The notes: generated from the sequence alone by a model not told the origin. Numbered from the stretch's first letter, positions 14,162 to 24,192 are shown. The stretch is DNA of 41,085 nt from Treponema sp. (GCA_017550685.1 JAFZOJ010000052.1:1-41085); one strand, 5' to 3'. Program-made: numbers and translations.

Positions 14162-16369
14162 TTATTTTATCAAAAAGCTTATAGTCTGTTTTTCTAATCC
14201 GCACTCTACCGTGCAAGTATGCCTGCCCTGTTCGACCGGCAGCTGGAAAACAAAGGGTCGTTCAACCTCGCCATAAAACTGTTCATCATAATATACCAGG
14301 AGCTTTTCTTCTGCTCCGCCAAATACTTCTACAGATACAGCCTGCTTTTCTTTTTGCAGCTGAGAATAATAAAAAAGTGAATTGTCCTTTGGGGTCTGTA
14401 TATACAATGGAGAATCGCTGTAATTTATTTTAAGGTCCGGTTTGGTTCTGCGTGCCCACTGCTGATATTCAGGCGGGTAAAGGGTCTGAACTCCTTCTGC
14501 AGTTTTTACGTGCCAGGTACATTTTGTTTCGTGGTCGTTGTCTTTAGGAAAATATTCATACACGGTGGCAGGACAGTTAGGTCCCGCTAACATTCCCGAC
14601 AGAGAACAGATTTTCTTCTGTTCAAAATTTTCAGGCTCGGGGAACTCCATGTCCTGTGTAACACTTTGTCCTTCTTCAAGATAATCAAGCAGATTTTTTG
14701 CAACCCAGGCGGGCAGGGAGCTTCCGGTTTTTCCTACGACAGTTTCGCCGCTAAAGTTTCCCATCCATACACCAACGGTATATTTTTTTGTAGCACCCAG
14801 CGCAATTATATTCTGGTACTGGTTAGAAGTTCCTGTCTTAAAAATGGAAGGGTAGTCTGTCTGAAAGGTCTGGGTATAGCCAAAGCCCAGGGCACGCGCT
14901 CCCTTGTCAGAAAGAAACGAGCATATAAGCCTTGCTGTATCCGGTTTGTAAATCTGGTTGCCGCTGTAATCCTTGCCGTCGCGAACAAAAACAGAAAAGG
15001 CAGGAACCAGTTCGCACAGTTTTACTTCTCCGGCACCAAGGGCAAGTCCAAGGTCTGCATCAATACCGTCATGGCGCAGGGAGTCAAATCCAAGTTCATA
15101 AAGCTTGTTCAGATAATTTGGAACGCCTATTGTGTTGAGCACATAAACAGCCGGAACATTCAGACTGGAAGCAAGTGCAATCCTGAGCCTTATAGGTCCG
15201 TTGTAGCGGTTGTTAAAGTTTGACGGAATATAAAGCTTTTCGTCACCAAATTCCTGAGGGATATCTGCAAGAATTGTAGAAGGTGTAAAAAGCGGGTTAC
15301 CGTGCGGGTCCGGTGTTTCAAGTGCAAGGGCATATAAAAAAGGCTTCATTGAACTGCCCGGCTGGTTTCTTATAAGGACACCGTCTATCTGGCCGTTGTG
15401 AATCTCGTCAAAAAAGTCGGCGCTTCCAACCCAGGCAAGCGGAGTTCCGGTTTTGTTTTCTATAAGAAGCAGGCTTGCGTTGGAGATTCTGCTTCCCTGT
15501 GCCTGATCAAGACCCTGGCGTACAGTTCGTTCTGCAAAATGCTGGAGTTCAAGATTAAGTGTCAGAGTCTGCTGCGGCTGGGCCGGTCCTTTTTCTGCAA
15601 CATCGCGTATATAGTGTGGCGCTTCAAAAGGGTAGTTAAATCTTTTTTGCGGAAGATATTGCATGAACTGGCTTACGCTAAGCTTTTGCTTATAGATTTT
15701 ATTGTACAAGGCACACGCGCGGTCTGCACAATTAGTGTTTGCATTAAAAGGATCATAAAAGGTAGGGTTACGAGGAATTACTGCAAGGCAGCAGATCTGT
15801 TGTGGACTCAGTTTGTCCAGTGTGCAGCCGTAAAAGGTTCTTGCCGCAGAAGCAAAGCCCGTTGAACCGTATCCAAAATAAATGCTGTTTACATAAAGTT
15901 CAAAAATCTTTTTTTTGGAAAGCTTGGCTTCCAGAACGTAGGCATAAAAAATATCACGCAGCTTTCGCGAAATTGTTACATCCTTATCCTTAAAGATTGT
16001 TTTGATAAGCTGCATGGTAATTGTAGAACCGCCGCGCACAATCTTTTTGTGCTGCAGATTCTGCACCGCAGCATGGGTAATGGCAATTAAATCCGTACCG
16101 TTATGCAGATAAAAACGTCTGTCTTCGGTCCGCAGTATAATTTTGTGCACGTCCCTCGGAATAGACTTGTAATCAATGTACTCGCGGCGGTCGCCCTGAG
16201 CTACAGGAGTAACCTGGAGCAGTTGACCCTGACAGTCATAATAAACATGAGAAAACGGCTGGGCCTTAAATTCCTTGAGCTTGTCAAACGGAAAAAAAAG
16301 GAGCAGCAGATGTACTGCTGTAAGTACACCTGCTACCCATAAAAGTATTTTTGTTATTCTATTACGCAC
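14162..16369 (-). CDS. pbpC: Penicillin-binding protein 1C (bifunctional peptidoglycan synthase)
   Basis: A 735-residue class A PBP with an N-terminal membrane anchor (about residues 5-27). The GT51 glycosyltransferase domain shows TEDRRFYLHNG (catalytic Glu82) and RGGSTITMQLIK (about 112-123). The transpeptidase domain shows GSSMKPF (catalytic Ser, about 340), SSLN and KTGTS (about 510). The C-terminal part is the extra beta domain typical of PBP1C. The gene overlaps the end of the alpha-2-macroglobulin gene by 16 bases; this pairing recurs across bacteria and suggests joint envelope defence or repair. It is convergent with the P-II-like gene, with one base between the stops. Confidence 0.93.
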   Translation of the reverse strand: MRNRITKILLWVAGVLTAVHLLLLFFPFDKLKEFKAQPFSHVYYDCQGQLLQVTPVAQGDRREYIDYKSIPRDVHKIILRTEDRRFYLHNGTDLIAITHAAVQNLQHKKIVRGGSTITMQLIKTIFKDKDVTISRKLRDIFYAYVLEAKLSKKKIFELYVNSIYFGYGSTGFASAARTFYGCTLDKLSPQQICCLAVIPRNPTFYDPFNANTNCADRACALYNKIYKQKLSVSQFMQYLPQKRFNYPFEAPHYIRDVAEKGPAQPQQTLTLNLELQHFAERTVRQGLDQAQGSRISNASLLLIENKTGTPLAWVGSADFFDEIHNGQIDGVLIRNQPGSSMKPFLYALALETPDPHGNPLFTPSTILADIPQEFGDEKLYIPSNFNNRYNGPIRLRIALASSLNVPAVYVLNTIGVPNYLNKLYELGFDSLRHDGIDADLGLALGAGEVKLCELVPAFSVFVRDGKDYSGNQIYKPDTARLICSFLSDKGARALGFGYTQTFQTDYPSIFKTGTSNQYQNIIALGATKKYTVGVWMGNFSGETVVGKTGSSLPAWVAKNLLDYLEEGQSVTQDMEFPEPENFEQKKICSLSGMLAGPNCPATVYEYFPKDNDHETKCTWHVKTAEGVQTLYPPEYQQWARRTKPDLKINYSDSPLYIQTPKDNSLFYYSQLQKEKQAVSVEVFGGAEEKLLVYYDEQFYGEVERPFVFQLPVEQGRHTCTVECGLEKQTISFLIK

Positions 16370-19300
16370 AGATAACCGTCTCCGCGTCCAAAGGTTTCCG
16401 GCTCATACATACATTCTGCCTGAACCGGTGGAACAGGATAAATACCTCTTCTTGCAGCCCTGAACGTAAAGTTTACGGTTGTGGTTCCTGAACCAAAGTA
16501 GTCCCAGAAGAACTGGATTTCGTTATCGTGAATTGTCTTGTTAGAAAGCCAGTGCCTCCAGCTGCTGTTATTTTCTTCTTCCACAGTTCCGGTTGTTACG
16601 AGTGAAGAATCAAGGATTTCGGCTCCGGAAGGAATTGGTGCGCGCAGAGCAACATAATCACGAGACTTGCTTGATTCAATCTTTATAGAAGCCTTGTACA
16701 TCTTGCCGCTTGTAAGCTTGAGCAGACAGTCTGTGCTGTCAGAGCTGTTTACTACGGCACCTGTTTCAGGATCAGTAATTGTATATTCAACACTAATACC
16801 TTCGTTGCGTGCGCTTATATATTCATCAGGAAGTGCATAGCGCATTTCTACAGTGTAATAAAGATTACCGGCTCCGTCCTTCTGGAATTCAATTTCCTGA
16901 ATCTTATCCTTTTCAAGCTTGGCAACAATTTCATCTTCAAACGGAAGCTTGAGTGTCTGAGGTTTTGCAGAAGCTCCCTTAAAGCTGCCGGTAAGCACCT
17001 TGCTGCCTGAAAGTGTTACGGTTGCAGAATAATCTGTTTCGTCAAGCTTGCGGCCCTTGATGTAGGTATAAATTGCTTCAAGAACGCGTGCTGTAGATGC
17101 AGTGTTCTGCCAGTAGCCGTGACTCTGGTTCTGCAGGAGTGTATACAAAAGCTTGTCTACCATGCCGTCCTTAGGATTTATTGTTGTAAGCAGCTGCATT
17201 ATAAGTGCCATCTGCTCAGAATCTGAATTGTACCATTCCCAAAGGTCTGCACGTGTCTTGCGCTTGATTGTTACAGTTCTTGCATCCGGCTGAATGTAAG
17301 AGCGGATTTCTTTTGCAAGTACGTTTGCCTTTTCCTGTGTTCCATCAATGTTCTTCATATTAAGGTAAGCAAGGGCGAGCAGCGATTCTGTAGAAAGACT
17401 CATGTCACTGTGTTTTGCATAAAGCTTTTCCATTACAGGATATGCGTCGTTACCTATTGAAGAAAGAACATAGCTTGCGTAAGCCTTAAGGTAATCGGAA
17501 ACATAATCAGAATTAATAGAACTCAGGATATAGTTGGAAAGAGTGTTTATATTATAACCATAGTCGTCCTGTGTATAACCGCGTTCAAGTCCAAGTGAGT
17601 ACAGTGCAAGCATGCGCAGACTTACATAGAAGGAAGCGCGTTCTCCACCCGGCCAGTATGGGAATCCACCGTTATCCAGCTGATACTTGCCCCAGATGCT
17701 CAGGCTGTTCTTTACGCATTTTTGAGCATCTGCAACCTTTGAATTAAGGCCGAATACATCAATGTATTCACCAAAAATCATGAGCGGAAGTATGCGGGAA
17801 GACTGCTGTTCAAGACAACCATAAGGGTAATCAAACAGATAATTTACAGAACCACCCAGTACACCAAGACGGGTTGCGTCAATTGTAAAGGTAAGGTCAC
17901 CGCGGCTTTCTTTTGCAAAGCCAGGAATTATAAGCTGTTCCTTTGTCTTGCCCTTGTTCTTTGAGTTGTCAATTGTTCCGTAGGTTGCAACGGTTTCGTA
18001 AGTGAATGTCTTTTCAATCTTAATAGGAGAGTTGAGTTTTTCATTCAGAATATCAGACTTAACGGTATATACAAGTTCTACAGTTCCCTGAGTTTTTGCA
18101 CCAACATTAAAGTACACAACCGAAGAATCTCCCGGCGCTACATAAATCTTGTGCTCCTTGTCGCCGTCAACAAAGGCCTCGCCCGGTACAGTAATTCTTC
18201 CTTCAAGTTCATCCTGTGCTGTGTTCTTAGTAGGAGTACGTGTCTCAAGCGAAATGGTAACGTCGTGACCCTGACCGTCAAGGTTTGTAATAAGTACACC
18301 GCATTCTGCTGTATCACGTTCGCGAAGCTTTCTTGGCTGAACCTGCTGAATGTTTATAGGATTCTGTACTGTAAATTCTTCTTCCTGCAGTGCAAACAGA
18401 TCTTCCTTTACACCAAAGGCTGTAACTCTGTAGGTTGTAAGGCTGTCCGGAACTTTAAAGCTTACAGTTGCTTCACCGTTTTTGTCTGTAATGATAACCG
18501 GCTCAAATACTGCAGTAGGGCGGAAATCCTTTCTTTCATCCTCATCCTTTTCTTCGTCTGAGTCACCACCCTGAAGATCCTTTATGCTGTAGGTTACAGG
18601 ATCCATGAGCATTGCACGTGAGTCACCGCCCTTTACACGCAGAGGGAAGTTGTATCGTGAATAGAAATATTCAATAGGATTAGGAACGTGATAGTTGATC
18701 AGATCCAGTACTCCGCGGTCTACTGCCATTACGGTAAGCTCTGCATTTGCAAGAGGTTTGCCTCCCTTGGTTGCGGTAAGCTTAAGGGTTGCAGTTTCTC
18801 CTGGACGGTAAGAAGGCTTGTCCGATTCAACCTCTACTGTAAAGGCTCTTACATAAGGATTTACAAATACAGGAGTTACACCAAAGTAGCCCTTTGGCTT
18901 GTCCAGATCAGGCTCGCCGTACTGATGTGTTGGCTGACCCTGGCGTACAGAATAAGAAGAAACTGCTACGTAGATTACCGGTACATAGTTAGAAGCAACC
19001 GGAATTTCAATAACATTTGCAGGAGAATCAAAGTGACGAACTTCTTCTGTAAAGATACCTTCGCGTTCTACGGTAATAAGGTAGTCGCCGGAAGGAAGAG
19101 GGCTTTCCATAAGAATCTGTGCAACATCACCAGGATTGTACTGTGACTGATCCGGTGTAAGGTTTATGGATTCTGAATTGTAATCATTGTAGCGGTATGA
19201 CTGTCCGCCAGTTACATAAAAGCCGTATTCTGTAATTACAGTTTGACCGTCGTTGTCGGTTCCTGTAAGCTTGAGTGTATACCAGCCGGAATTAGCAGGA

Positions 19301-22300
19301 GTAATTGCAAGCTTGCCGGCATCTGTTATTTCTACAGAACCTTCTGCCTCCTGAATATCCTGTCGTTCGTAGCGTGTATAAATTGTGTTATCAACACTCT
19401 GTTCGTGAATCATTGTCCATTCTTCGCGCGAAAGTGTATAGCTGATAGAAGAAACCTTTTTCTTTGCTTCTGTAAGCTTGTTGCCCTTTACGTCGGTAAG
19501 AATGTACGGGAATTCCATTTTTGTATTTATCTTGGCAAAGCCGGAGCTTCCCGAAGGTCGTTTTACACCAATATAGAATTTTGCCGGATGAACCATTACA
19601 GAGCTCTGGGTAGAAATTCTCTGATTTGAAATATCTGTTACAGAAGCTTCGGCCCTGTAAATGTAAGTGCGTCCGTCTGTTGTTTTTTCGGAATTACAAA
19701 CAAGGGTTGCTTTTCCTTCTCCGTTGAGCTTGCCCTTGGCATCTGAATAATAGGTGCGGTAAGAGTAGTCGCTGGTTCCAAAAGAATAGCCCTTTGCTTC
19801 GGGAGTAGTAAAGGAAATGTCGTAAGCCTGCTTGTACCAGGTGCTTTCGTAGGCAGCTCCGTTCAAAGCTCCGCCTGCAAGATATTCTGCAGAAAGCTCG
19901 GCCGACAGGCTGTCTCCTGTATAATAAGTGATGTCTGGAATAGTAAGGCTTGCAGTAGTTTTTACGCGTTCAAATTCTGCAATCTGGAAGCGGATCTGTT
20001 CATAGTCATATTCGCCCTTTGCGTCATCTCGTTTGTATTTAATGGAATAAGAACCAGGCTCCTGTCCGTCCGGAATCTTAAATGAACCATAAAAACCTCC
20101 GGATTCGGAAAGACTTCCCTTAATAGGATCTGCAATTTTTTCACCGTTCCACCAGCCTTCTTCTGCAGTAATTGTATATGAGCCCTTATGTGCAATAAGT
20201 GAACCAAGCACCTGGTCGCGGTCAATTCCACGGAAGGTTACAATTTCTCCTGGGCGGTAAACTCCACGGTCTACGAACATAAAGGTGCGCTGAATAGGCT
20301 TGCGGGCACTCTGTCGTGAGCCTGTAGAAACACCATCTCTCCAGGAATTATGAGAGGTTGGTGTAAACATAGCCTTGTCATCACCCTTAGCAACATAGAC
20401 AGTAAGATTATCCCTGTAGTTGTATTCGTAGTTAGAATTGCTTTCGTATTTTTTAATCTGTTCTTCGGTGTAATCAATAATTGCAAGACCGTCCGGATTT
20501 GTCTTTCCCTGTGCCAGAATATGGTTCAAAGGTTCATCCATATATTCACTGCATTCATCAAGAATATAAACGTCTGCATTTGCAACCGGTTTGTCTGTAG
20601 AAAGACTGTGTACCATTACAACTGCACGGTTTATACCCATACGGGTTGTAATACCAAGGTCTGTTACCTGAATTGTAAGGATGTTATCTTCGTCTCTGAT
20701 TATTTCTTCGTTATCCCAGTAATCAAAATCCTTGTATCTTGTTTTTGCATCAAAGCGTACAAAGCCGTAGCCGTTTGTAAGATACGGATCCAGGTCAATT
20801 TCTTCAAAGTGGCGTCGGTCGGCTTCTCCGCGTTCAACAACAGTTTCGTCTTCGATCAGAATATTCTTGGAACTTGTGTACAAAGGATTTTTAAATTCCC
20901 TGATTTTGTAGTATGAGCCTGCAATTATGTTCTGGTGCTCGTAAAGGATTTTGTGAGGGAACTGTGCTTCAAGCATTCTGGCGCCGTAGTCCAGATAATT
21001 TACATAAGCTTTTACAGGTCTGGTTTTAAATGTAAAGTACCATTCATTTGTTCCGTTTCTAAAAAGCTGTCCGTGCTTGTCCTTAAAATCTTTTTCAATT
21101 GTAAGGTAGTATTCTGAATTAAGCTCAAGCGGCAGGCTGTGAATTGTAAGAAATCTTCCGTTGATAATTACGTTGTCTTTTGTAAGCTTCATGTTTTCGG
21201 TCTGGCTGCTTACATAAATGTGTTTAAGAACTTCATCAAGTGTTGGCTCCTGAGTAAAAATTACGCGGAGAGGATTTCCCATTTTTCCGTCGGTGTAGCG
21301 GGTATACTCATCTACGCTTACGGTATTAAACGGCTGAAGTGTCTTGTAGGTAAATCTTCTTGTTTCGTCAACTGACTTGATTGTAATTATTGCATTGTGC
21401 GGAACAGTGCCCTTTAAGGTTACGATAAATGAATTACTTGTCTGTTTTTCTTTATCGCATTTTGGTTCGTTGTTCCACCAGCTTAAGGTTTTGTTTGTAA
21501 AGTCTGCTTCTACGGTAAATTCATCCGGAGCAAGCTTGCGGTTTCCAATTGAAACTTCCAGCTTGGCAGCAAGAGAATCGGCCTTGAGCAGATAATTTGT
21601 TCTTATAAATGCGCGGTTTTCGTATGGAGGAAGTGCACCGCTTGTTGTGTCGTAGGCGCAGTCGCGTTCTTTTATGTAACCGCCGTTAAGGTTCTTGATT
21701 TTTACGGCTTCGGCCTGAGTTGTAAATACTGTGTCTCCGGTAATCTTGTCACCGTAAATTGATTTTAAACCAGGCTTAACTGTGATTGTATAATTTACCG
21801 AAGGATCTGCGGCTTCGTCTGCTTCAAAGGTGATGTTTTGTGTTCCATACCAGTGGAAGGTACCCTTAAGGGCCGGTTCAATGGAAACAACCTCAGAGGT
21901 AGAAGAAGGTGCGGGCAGGGCTGCAAGTGCTTTTACCGGCTGAGAAAATATTACATAGAACGAAGGCTTTTCCAGTTCTGAAACAACGGTTCCCTGAGGA
22001 CCCCAGTCTTCTACTTCAAAAGGTCTGTCCGAATAATCTTCATCCTTCTTTGATTTTTTATTGTCCAGGTTCTGGGCATTGTATGGGTTAATCTTTTTTC
22101 GTTCTGAGCTGTAGCTTGTAACGTATTCGCTCAGCTTTCTTACAGCAGGAATAAATGAAGTAGATTCCTTCTGCTTTTTTGCTTTTTTAGACTGGCCGCC
22201 TTTTTCTCCTTCTGCCAGTTCTTCCTTCTGGTCCGGAGTTTCGGCTGTGTAGTCCGGCTTAAAGAAAGAAATCATGGAATTGTAAGAAACGCGGTCGTCT

Positions 22301-22482
22301 GTTATGGACATGTCAACAGCAACCCTCTGGGAGTTTTTCTTTAAATTAGGAAAAGTACTTTGAAAGCTAGCCGTTGATTTTTCATTCTTTTTACAGCCTG
22401 TAGTTACTGCTGCAAAAACGAGGATTGAAGTAATAAAAACCGGCAGAGCAAGTTTTTTAAAAAAGCTGTGAAAATTTTTCAT
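16354..22482 (-). CDS. Bacterial alpha-2-macroglobulin lipoprotein (thioester type)
   Basis: A 2042-residue envelope protein that traps attacking proteases. The start is placed at MKNFHSFFKK because GGAAGGAC stands upstream and a lipoprotein signal follows (VFAAVTTGCKK, lipid-anchor Cys at about residue 29). The long chain of MG-type beta domains contains the macroglobulin segment DRGVYRPGEIVTFRG and the alpha-2-macroglobulin block FKVPDSLTTYRVTAFG. The thioester motif CLEQ is intact in YPYGCLEQQSSRILPL (about 1554-1557), followed by the alpha/alpha-toroid thioester domain and a C-terminal receptor-binding-like domain. The pairing with pbpC is the well-known one. The 5' end follows a membrane protein gene by 13 bases. 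Large open frames on its opposite strand are composition artefacts. Confidence 0.93.
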   Translation of the reverse strand: MKNFHSFFKKLALPVFITSILVFAAVTTGCKKNEKSTASFQSTFPNLKKNSQRVAVDMSITDDRVSYNSMISFFKPDYTAETPDQKEELAEGEKGGQSKKAKKQKESTSFIPAVRKLSEYVTSYSSERKKINPYNAQNLDNKKSKKDEDYSDRPFEVEDWGPQGTVVSELEKPSFYVIFSQPVKALAALPAPSSTSEVVSIEPALKGTFHWYGTQNITFEADEAADPSVNYTITVKPGLKSIYGDKITGDTVFTTQAEAVKIKNLNGGYIKERDCAYDTTSGALPPYENRAFIRTNYLLKADSLAAKLEVSIGNRKLAPDEFTVEADFTNKTLSWWNNEPKCDKEKQTSNSFIVTLKGTVPHNAIITIKSVDETRRFTYKTLQPFNTVSVDEYTRYTDGKMGNPLRVIFTQEPTLDEVLKHIYVSSQTENMKLTKDNVIINGRFLTIHSLPLELNSEYYLTIEKDFKDKHGQLFRNGTNEWYFTFKTRPVKAYVNYLDYGARMLEAQFPHKILYEHQNIIAGSYYKIREFKNPLYTSSKNILIEDETVVERGEADRRHFEEIDLDPYLTNGYGFVRFDAKTRYKDFDYWDNEEIIRDEDNILTIQVTDLGITTRMGINRAVVMVHSLSTDKPVANADVYILDECSEYMDEPLNHILAQGKTNPDGLAIIDYTEEQIKKYESNSNYEYNYRDNLTVYVAKGDDKAMFTPTSHNSWRDGVSTGSRQSARKPIQRTFMFVDRGVYRPGEIVTFRGIDRDQVLGSLIAHKGSYTITAEEGWWNGEKIADPIKGSLSESGGFYGSFKIPDGQEPGSYSIKYKRDDAKGEYDYEQIRFQIAEFERVKTTASLTIPDITYYTGDSLSAELSAEYLAGGALNGAAYESTWYKQAYDISFTTPEAKGYSFGTSDYSYRTYYSDAKGKLNGEGKATLVCNSEKTTDGRTYIYRAEASVTDISNQRISTQSSVMVHPAKFYIGVKRPSGSSGFAKINTKMEFPYILTDVKGNKLTEAKKKVSSISYTLSREEWTMIHEQSVDNTIYTRYERQDIQEAEGSVEITDAGKLAITPANSGWYTLKLTGTDNDGQTVITEYGFYVTGGQSYRYNDYNSESINLTPDQSQYNPGDVAQILMESPLPSGDYLITVEREGIFTEEVRHFDSPANVIEIPVASNYVPVIYVAVSSYSVRQGQPTHQYGEPDLDKPKGYFGVTPVFVNPYVRAFTVEVESDKPSYRPGETATLKLTATKGGKPLANAELTVMAVDRGVLDLINYHVPNPIEYFYSRYNFPLRVKGGDSRAMLMDPVTYSIKDLQGGDSDEEKDEDERKDFRPTAVFEPVIITDKNGEATVSFKVPDSLTTYRVTAFGVKEDLFALQEEEFTVQNPINIQQVQPRKLRERDTAECGVLITNLDGQGHDVTISLETRTPTKNTAQDELEGRITVPGEAFVDGDKEHKIYVAPGDSSVVYFNVGAKTQGTVELVYTVKSDILNEKLNSPIKIEKTFTYETVATYGTIDNSKNKGKTKEQLIIPGFAKESRGDLTFTIDATRLGVLGGSVNYLFDYPYGCLEQQSSRILPLMIFGEYIDVFGLNSKVADAQKCVKNSLSIWGKYQLDNGGFPYWPGGERASFYVSLRMLALYSLGLERGYTQDDYGYNINTLSNYILSSINSDYVSDYLKAYASYVLSSIGNDAYPVMEKLYAKHSDMSLSTESLLALAYLNMKNIDGTQEKANVLAKEIRSYIQPDARTVTIKRKTRADLWEWYNSDSEQMALIMQLLTTINPKDGMVDKLLYTLLQNQSHGYWQNTASTARVLEAIYTYIKGRKLDETDYSATVTLSGSKVLTGSFKGASAKPQTLKLPFEDEIVAKLEKDKIQEIEFQKDGAGNLYYTVEMRYALPDEYISARNEGISVEYTITDPETGAVVNSSDSTDCLLKLTSGKMYKASIKIESSKSRDYVALRAPIPSGAEILDSSLVTTGTVEEENNSSWRHWLSNKTIHDNEIQFFWDYFGSGTTTVNFTFRAARRGIYPVPPVQAECMYEPETFGRGDGYLCVIE

Positions 22483-22495
22483 CTGGATGTCCTTC

Positions 22496-23302
22496 CTATA
22501 TTTGTGTTTTTCCGGTAGTCCATTTAAGAACTGCCGTAGCATATTTCATTTGATTTTCCGGCATAAAGACATAGTATTTTTTGTCGTCGGCGGCAATTAC
22601 TAAAACCGTGCTGGTTGCCGAAGAAACCGATTTAACCGAAGCAACCGGCAATTCAATAATTTCTGTTTTGTTCAGGATAATTACACGCTGATTGGTTATT
22701 ACAAGGTTTCCTTCGTTGTCCTTCTGGTTTGTTTCTGTTGCAAAATTTATTTTTTCATCGCTTCCAAGCTCTATGTGCAGAAAGTGGACCATTGGCATTT
22801 TGGAGTCGGGCCCCAGCGGCAGCTTGTATTTATTCGTATCTACATAAGGATTTTCGTAATTTGATTTTCCCTTTGAACGGAGATTCTGCCACAGAATAAG
22901 AAAAAGCATGAACAGGAAAAACAGGATAGGGTAAATGGCCGCACCATTGCCTTTTCCCTTTGCCTTGGTCTGTTCACTTTGCTGAGGAAGAAGCTCGCCT
23001 GGTTTTTTGCTGCCCCTTCCTTTGCCACCGGAACCGCTTCCGCCGGAGCCTGCATCAAAGGCTGTGTAGCCTCCGTTTGCTCCAAAAGGAAGTCCTATTC
23101 CGCCGGTATTAATGGACGGCTTTACAAAGAAAACCAGGACAATAAGGCCTGCATAAAAAGCTGTAAGAGCAAGCGAAAGAATGACCTTCAACTTTTTCTT
23201 CCAATTTGTGTAATAAAGCATTAAAACTATTCCAATAGGAATGCAGAGAATAGAAACAAAGCAGGCTATAGTGATGATTGAAAACAGTTTACTTTTTGAC
23301 AT
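22496..23302 (-). CDS. Membrane protein with Gly-rich linker and C-terminal PH-like domain, function unknown
   Basis: A 268-residue protein. Two membrane segments lie at about residues 8-30 and 39-60, then a Gly/Ser/Lys-rich stretch (GSGGSGSGGKGRGSKK, about 86-101), a third membrane segment (AAIYPILFFLFMLFLILW, about 123-140) and a soluble C-terminal domain. The latter (NLVITNQRVIILNKTEIIELPVASVKSVS...) reads like the bacterial PH-like (bPH) fold. The function is unknown. Its start overlaps the end of the ATPase gene by 37 bases, supported by ATGGAG before the ATG. It is probably transcribed with the macroglobulin and pbpC genes and may be an accessory of that envelope system. Confidence 0.75.
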   Translation of the reverse strand: MSKSKLFSIITIACFVSILCIPIGIVLMLYYTNWKKKLKVILSLALTAFYAGLIVLVFFVKPSINTGGIGLPFGANGGYTAFDAGSGGSGSGGKGRGSKKPGELLPQQSEQTKAKGKGNGAAIYPILFFLFMLFLILWQNLRSKGKSNYENPYVDTNKYKLPLGPDSKMPMVHFLHIELGSDEKINFATETNQKDNEGNLVITNQRVIILNKTEIIELPVASVKSVSSATSTVLVIAADDKKYYVFMPENQMKYATAVLKWTTGKTQI

Positions 23303-24063
23303 TTAAACTCCATACCGTATGTTTTCTCAAGATTTTCCAACGTAAGGGTTTGTTCCATTGTACCACATATTGGTTTTTGCAACAATGGAAGAAGAATAAG
23401 GTCGTCGGCACAGGTACGGGCAGCATTTATATCATGAATGGAAACTAAAATTCCGGTATCGGTTGAATGCGCAAGTGAAGCAAGCTTTTTTAAGAGCAGG
23501 GGTTCGTAAACAAAATCCAGGTTGGCAGAAGGTTCGTCCAGCAGGATAAAGCGCGGGCTCTGGCAAATGGCGCGGGCAATCCTTGTCTTTTGAAATTCTC
23601 CGCCCGAAAGTGAATGAACAGGCCGGTCTGCAAGATCTGCAATTCCCATTTCTTCCATGGCCTGCAGGGCAATTTTTTCGTCTCCGGCAGTGTAGGATCC
23701 GTTTTTGGAATGACAGAACCGTCCCTGAAGCACTAGCTCCTTTACGGTAAAATTCCAGGTAGAAAATTCTGACTGCTGCATGTAAGAAACAAGCTGTGCC
23801 GCCTTAATGCGCGGGAGCTTTGCAAGCTCAAGTGCGTCTATCTGATCTGAGTCCGCAGAATCTGCACTCTTATTTACACCGCCAAGTATCTTAAGCCCCG
23901 GCTCAACCGCACCCGCAAGCACGGAAATAAGAGTAGATTTTCCACAGCCGTTTGGTCCGCACAGACAGGTAAGCTTTCCCGATTCAACTGCAACCGAGAC
24001 ATTCTTTAAAACCAGCTTATCGCCGTAGCCTGCACAGATATTCGAAACATACAGTTTTGCCAT
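23266..24063 (-). CDS. ABC transporter ATPase, cobalamin/Fe-siderophore type (BtuD/FecE-like)
   Basis: A 265-residue ATPase of the iron-chelate/B12 family. Walker A is GPNGCGKST (about 37-45), the Q-loop region follows, the signature is LSGGEFQKTRIARAI (about 150-164), and Walker B is FILLDEPSANLDF (about 171-183) with a switch His in SIHDIN. It is the missing ATPase for btuF/btuC, which lie 3.75 kb away on the same strand; the PadR block lies between. The start codon lies seven bases after a perfect TATAAT on the minus strand (24071-24076) with no Shine-Dalgarno sequence, so the message is probably leaderless. Confidence 0.88.
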   Translation of the reverse strand: MAKLYVSNICAGYGDKLVLKNVSVAVESGKLTCLCGPNGCGKSTLISVLAGAVEPGLKILGGVNKSADSADSDQIDALELAKLPRIKAAQLVSYMQQSEFSTWNFTVKELVLQGRFCHSKNGSYTAGDEKIALQAMEEMGIADLADRPVHSLSGGEFQKTRIARAICQSPRFILLDEPSANLDFVYEPLLLKKLASLAHSTDTGILVSIHDINAARTCADDLILLPLLQKPICGTMEQTLTLENLEKTYGMEFKCQKVNCFQSSL

Positions 24064-24070
24064 ACAAAAG

Positions 24071-24076
24071 ATTATA
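24071..24076 (-). promoter_or_regulatory. -10 box seven bases before the BtuD-like start codon
   Basis: Minus-strand TATAAT, then seven bases and ATG. No consensus -35 is seen. The divergent PadR promoter starts 18 bases away, so PadR bound there could affect both directions. Confidence 0.45.
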
Positions 24077-24093
24077 ACGCATATTCTTTTTGC

Positions 24094-24122
24094 TTGACAT
24101 ACTATGACAGACGTAGTATGAT
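24094..24122 (+). promoter_or_regulatory. Strong promoter of the PadR operon
   Basis: TTGACA (24094-24099), 17 bases, TATGAT (24117-24122). The -35 is perfect and the -10 differs from consensus by one base. Confidence 0.8.
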
Positions 24123-24161
24123 AAATATAGTACGACAGACGTAGTAACGTTTGACGTAGTA
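24098..24161 (+). promoter_or_regulatory. Candidate PadR operator: palindrome plus repeated ACGTAGTA
   Basis: CATACTA-N9-TAGTATG (24098-24120) is a perfect 7-bp palindrome lying exactly between -35 and -10. The 13-mer GACAGACGTAGTA occurs at 24106 and 24134, and GACGTAGTA again at 24153. Such sites next to a padR gene fit autoregulation, with bound repressor blocking RNA polymerase. Confidence 0.65.
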
Positions 24162-24192
24162 AGTTGTTTGTAAATATAGAGGAGGCAGAGTG

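Noticed and set aside
18151..21595. Several 70-190 codon plus-strand open frames opposite the macroglobulin gene
   Set aside because: They are rich in Cys, Phe, Lys and Arg, the expected mirror of the coding frame, and lack ribosome-binding sites.
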